11,763 nt of DNA, taken from positions 1 through 11,763 of the forward strand of contig CADCLH010000044.1 in assembly GCA_902802215.1 (NCBI GenBank), given 5' to 3'. Numbering within the stretch: position 1 is the first letter of the stretch; every line of letters starts with the position of its first letter. Shown here in pieces: positions 7,744 to 11,763 of the stretch. The stretch comes from Oscillospiraceae bacterium (GTDB lineage Bacteria > Bacillota > Clostridia > Oscillospirales > Oscillospiraceae). The notes below the pieces were generated by a model, which made no database searches, was not told the origin of the DNA, and saw only the letters and a program-made list of their open reading frames with translations. The position numbers and the translations under genes were made by a program.

Positions 7744-8501
7744 TCACCAAGCGCATCATCCCCTGCCTCGACGTCCGCAACGGACGCGTGGTCAAGGGCG
7801 TCAACTTCGAGGGTCTCAGCGACGTCTCCTCTCCCGTGGAGCTCGGGCGGCTGTACAGCGACAGCGGCGCGGACGAGCTGGTGTTCTACGACATCACCGC
7901 GTCCTATGAGGACCGCCGTCTCTTCACCGATATCCTCACCGAGGTCGCGCGCACGATCTTCATCCCGCTCACGGTCGGCGGCGGCATCGCGAGCGTCGAC
8001 GACTTCGACCGCGTGCTCAAATGCGGGGCCGACAAGGTCAGCGTCAACTCCGGCGCACTCCGCGATCCGCAGCTGATCTACGAGGCCGCCAAGCGCTACG
8101 GCGATCAGTGCGTGGTGCTGTCGGCGGACGTCAAGCGCGTCGACGGGAGCTTCCACGTCTTCGCCAAGGGCGGACGGGTGGACACCGGGCTCGAGGCCAT
8201 CGAATGGATCAAAAAGGGCGTCTCGCTCGGCGCGGGCGAGGTCGTGGTCAACTCCATCGACACCGACGGGGTGAAGCGGGGCTTCGATCTGGAGATGCTC
8301 GCGGCCGTCTGCGACGCCGTCAGCGTGCCCGTGATCGCCAGCGGCGGAGCCGGCTGCATCGAGGACTTCGTCACGCTCTTCGAGACGCTGCCCAAGGTGG
8401 ACGCGGGGCTCGCCGCCTCGATCTTCCACTTCGGCGAGGTCTCGATCCCCGCGCTCAAAGCGGAGCTCAAAAAGCACAACATCCCGGTAAGAGAGGTATA
8501 A
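7740..8501 (+). CDS. hisF: Imidazole glycerol phosphate synthase, cyclase subunit
   Basis: 253 residues, the exact family size. This (beta/alpha)8 barrel joins ammonia from HisH to PRFAR, giving imidazole glycerol phosphate and AICAR, the latter returning to purine synthesis. The start MITKRIIPCLDVRNGRVVKG is canonical. Catalytic aspartates are D11 and D130 (SADVKR). Phosphate-binding glycines lie in TVGGGIAS (about 78-85) and ASGGAG in the C-terminal half. HisA and HisF are paralogous barrels and lie side by side here. The stop is 3 bases before hisIE. Confidence 0.97.
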   Translation: MITKRIIPCLDVRNGRVVKGVNFEGLSDVSSPVELGRLYSDSGADELVFYDITASYEDRRLFTDILTEVARTIFIPLTVGGGIASVDDFDRVLKCGADKVSVNSGALRDPQLIYEAAKRYGDQCVVLSADVKRVDGSFHVFAKGGRVDTGLEAIEWIKKGVSLGAGEVVVNSIDTDGVKRGFDLEMLAAVCDAVSVPVIASGGAGCIEDFVTLFETLPKVDAGLAASIFHFGEVSIPALKAELKKHNIPVREV

Positions 8502-8504
8502 GTC

Positions 8505-9152
8505 TTGCTCAACATCGACGAACTGAAATTTGACGAGAAGGGGCTCATCCCCGCCGTTGTGGTCGACTCCGCCAGCAAGCGGGTGCTGACGCTGGCCTAT
8601 ATGAACCGCGAGAGCCTGAAAAAATCCATGGAGAAGGAGCTGACCTGCTTCTGGTCGCGCTCGCGGCAGGAGCTGTGGCTCAAGGGCGAGACCAGCGGGA
8701 ACTACCAGCACATCGTCTCCATCACGGCCGACTGCGACAGGGACGCCCTCGTCGTCGTCGTGGAGCCGGACGGCCCCGCCTGCCATCTCGGGACCTTCTC
8801 CTGCTTTGAAAATCCGGTGTTCCAGAGCGAGGAGCGGCACGAGTTCTCGCTCGACGGCCTGTACGAGCTGCTCGAGGGCCGCAAGCGCGACATGCCCGAG
8901 GGCTCGTACACCAGCTATCTCTTTGAAAAGGGTCTGGACAAGATCCTCAAAAAGGTCGGCGAGGAGTGCACCGAGGTCATCATCGCCGGCAAGGCGCAGG
9001 ACAAACGCGAGACCGTGTATGAGATCGCGGATCTGGCCTATCACACGCTGGTGCTGATGGTCGAGGCCGGGATCTCCGTGGACGATATCCGGAAGGAGCT
9101 CGCCTCCCGCCACATCATCGACCACAAGGTCAAGCAGGAAAAAATGGTCTGA
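8505..9152 (+). CDS. hisI: Bifunctional phosphoribosyl-AMP cyclohydrolase / phosphoribosyl-ATP pyrophosphatase
   Basis: 215 residues, the fused HisI-HisE enzyme for steps 2 and 3 (often written hisIE). The start is a TTG with AGAGAGG eight bases ahead; no ATG occurs before residue 33, and the sequence ahead of it (LKFDEKGLIPAVV) is conserved in HisI, so a later start would cut the domain. The HisI part (about 1-105) has WSRSRQELWLKGETSGN and the metal-binding residues DCDRD at 76-80, C93 and C100. The HisE part (about 117-215) has KVGEECTEVIIA at 150-161 and EIADLAYH at 173-180, the helical MazG-like metal site. HisE cleaves phosphoribosyl-ATP to phosphoribosyl-AMP and pyrophosphate. Last gene of the operon. 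Confidence 0.95.
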   Translation: MLNIDELKFDEKGLIPAVVVDSASKRVLTLAYMNRESLKKSMEKELTCFWSRSRQELWLKGETSGNYQHIVSITADCDRDALVVVVEPDGPACHLGTFSCFENPVFQSEERHEFSLDGLYELLEGRKRDMPEGSYTSYLFEKGLDKILKKVGEECTEVIIAGKAQDKRETVYEIADLAYHTLVLMVEAGISVDDIRKELASRHIIDHKVKQEKMV

Positions 9153-9160
9153 TTTATAAA

Positions 9161-9198
9161 GGAACCCCCCGAAGTCTCTTGCTTCGGGGGGTTCCCTT
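9161..9198 (+). terminator. Strong hairpin ending the his operon
   Basis: A perfect 14-base stem, GGAACCCCCCGAAG at 9161-9174 with its complement at 9182-9195, and a 7-base loop. It begins 8 bases after the hisIE stop. The downstream T run is poor (CTTGT), so it may also act as an RNA-stabilising 3' end or rely on the second hairpin. Confidence 0.8.
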
Positions 9199-9203
9199 GT
9201 ATG

Positions 9204-9245
9204 CCCGGTGCGCGCGTTTTGCGCGCCGGGATCGCGGCGCTTTTT
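9204..9245 (+). terminator. Second terminator-like hairpin with an alternative fold
   Basis: GCGCCG at 9223-9228 pairs with CGGCGC at 9235-9240 and is followed directly by five Ts (9241-9245). A competing 10-base stem, 9204-9213 with 9221-9230 (one G-T pair), uses the same left arm, so the two cannot form together. The simplest reading is a tandem terminator behind the his operon. Confidence 0.55.
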
Positions 9246-9338
9246 GTCTATTCTGCCTTTTGCGCCCCATCCTCGCGGGGGGCTTTCGGCGTTTTGTATG
9301 AATTTGGTTATTTTGCATCAAAACCGTTTCCGTCCGCC

Positions 9339-9367
9339 TTGCAAAAAGCGCCGGAATCGGTTAAAAT
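9339..9367 (+). promoter_or_regulatory. Predicted promoter of hppA
   Basis: TTGCAA (9339-9344) and TAAAAT (9362-9367) are separated by exactly 17 bases, matching 4/6 and 5/6 of the sigma-A consensus. The area just upstream is AT-rich in a GC-rich region and contains the palindrome TTTTG-CAT-CAAAA at 9311-9323, a possible operator or UP-like element. The transcript would have a leader of about 48 bases. Confidence 0.65.
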
Positions 9368-9377
9368 ACACAATCAG

Positions 9378-9411
9378 AGGGAGGCGAGCTCCCTTACTTC
9401 TGCTCTGGGAG
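9378..9411 (+). promoter_or_regulatory. hppA leader: competing short hairpins at the ribosome binding site
   Basis: CTCCC at 9389-9393 can pair either with GGGAG at 9379-9383 (6 pairs counting A9378-T9394, 5-base loop) or with GGGAG at 9407-9411, which is the only ribosome-binding-like sequence before the hppA ATG. The two pairings exclude each other. Whether this regulates translation is inference. Confidence 0.3.
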
Positions 9412-9422
9412 TGTGTACGATC

Positions 9423-11438
<2,016 letters not shown>

Positions 11439-11464
11439 CATTTTCCTCCCACCTCTCCACGCAG

Positions 11465-11494
11465 AAGCGCCGCGGGTCATACCGCGGCGCTTTT
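11465..11494 (+). terminator. Terminator of hppA
   Basis: GCGCCGCGG at 11467-11475 pairs perfectly with CCGCGGCGC at 11482-11490, extended by two A-T pairs, with a 6-base loop and a TTTT tail. It begins 26 bases after the hppA stop. Confidence 0.9.
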
Positions 11495-11631
11495 GATCGC
11501 AGACAGCCCCGAGCAGGCAAGTCGGACCTGTAAGGGGGAATTGTGAAAGGGGGGATTCACTCAGTTAAGGATACAAAATCCAGAAACCCACGCTTACGGT
11601 ACTTCCAAATATGATTTTGGAGGTATACCCC
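11495..11631. other. Intergenic stretch with a composition change, probable mobile-element flank
   Basis: After the hppA terminator the sequence shifts, from about 11520 onward, from GC-rich to mixed or AT-rich. It contains two G runs (11534-11538 and 11549-11554) and a small inverted repeat, GTGAA at 11543-11547 with TTCAC at 11556-11560. No gene, promoter or defined element end could be recognised. A GGAGG ribosome binding site at 11619-11623 belongs to the following gene. Confidence 0.4.
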
Positions 11632-11763
11632 ATGAAATCGCGGAAATCCTTTTATGAACAGAGTGGCGGCACATATACGCAGGTTGGCGATGTGCTCCTT
11701 CCTAATCTCTCCATTGGAGAAGATGGACAACAACCTATCGGGAAATATGGCCGGATGAGGAAA
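11632..11763 (+). CDS. tnpV: TnpV-like transposon-encoded protein, N-terminal part only
   Basis: The first 44 residues are visible and the frame is open at the right edge. An ATG with GGAGG 8 bases before it (11619-11623) gives a convincing start. Residues 8-26, YEQSGGTYTQVGDVLLPNL, followed by a PIGKYGR segment, resemble the start of TnpV, a small protein of about 120 residues carried on clostridial transposons and conjugative elements such as Tn4451; its role in transposition is not established. Codon use differs from the rest of the window (many A/T-ending codons such as TTT, TAT, AAA, CAA), supporting horizontal acquisition. The identification rests on recall of the family's N-terminal pattern, and the rest of the gene and element lie outside. 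Confidence 0.75.
   Translation, partial: MKSRKSFYEQSGGTYTQVGDVLLPNLSIGEDGQQPIGKYGRMRK

Noticed and set aside
7695..9125. 476-codon minus-strand frame opposite hisF and hisIE (and similar long frames opposite the other his genes)
   Set aside because: Same cause: stop-free antisense of GC-rich genes, with no recognisable domain and conflict with overlapping real genes.
9201..9422. 74-residue N-terminal extension of hppA from an ATG at 9201
   Set aside because: The ATG lies inside the his terminator region, and the stretch contains the second hairpin and the predicted promoter. The remaining protein already has the normal family start with a first membrane helix.
11502..11533. Short open stretch ending in TAA after the hppA terminator, possibly the remnant end of a gene
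   Set aside because: Too short (about ten codons), with no start or recognisable similarity.

Overview
The window reads as a GC-rich chromosomal segment of a Firmicute, most likely a gut Clostridia/Oscillospiraceae-type bacterium. The reasons are a DegV-family protein, a short-form HisG paired with HisZ, strong GGAGG-type ribosome binding sites, a K+-dependent type membrane pyrophosphatase, and a TnpV-like gene typical of clostridial mobile elements at the right edge. No rRNA, tRNA, CRISPR array or complete insertion sequence was seen.

Layout. Positions 1-876 hold nearly all of a DegV-family gene, cut by the left edge. It converges on a minus-strand gene (930-1535) for a YgjV-like membrane protein with a GNAT-like C-terminal half, and the two share a terminator hairpin. 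A divergent intergenic region (1536-1759) carries promoters for that gene and for the histidine operon. Positions 1760-9152 are a compact histidine biosynthesis operon in the order hisZ-hisG-hisD-hisC-hisB-hisH-hisA-hisF-hisIE. All junctions overlap by 4-8 bases except hisF/hisIE, which has a 3-base gap. After a strong hairpin and a second terminator-like hairpin comes a 0.27-kb leader with its own promoter, then hppA (9423-11438), a membrane-bound ion-pumping pyrophosphatase with its own terminator. From about 11520 the composition shifts to lower GC, and a TnpV-like gene starts at 11632 and runs off the right edge.

How the genes work together. HisZ plus short HisG form the first enzyme (ATP phosphoribosyltransferase). 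HisIE, HisA, HisHF, HisB, HisC and HisD carry out the remaining steps except histinol-phosphate dephosphorylation, for which no gene is present here. HisG and the HisE half of HisIE each release pyrophosphate, and the next gene encodes a membrane pyrophosphatase that can turn pyrophosphate hydrolysis into an ion gradient. That link is biochemical inference; hppA appears to have its own promoter.

No clearly undescribed system is visible. The items most worth a second look are the two-domain YgjV/GNAT-like protein, the alternative RNA pairings before hppA, the his/hppA adjacency, and the mobile-element edge at the right end.
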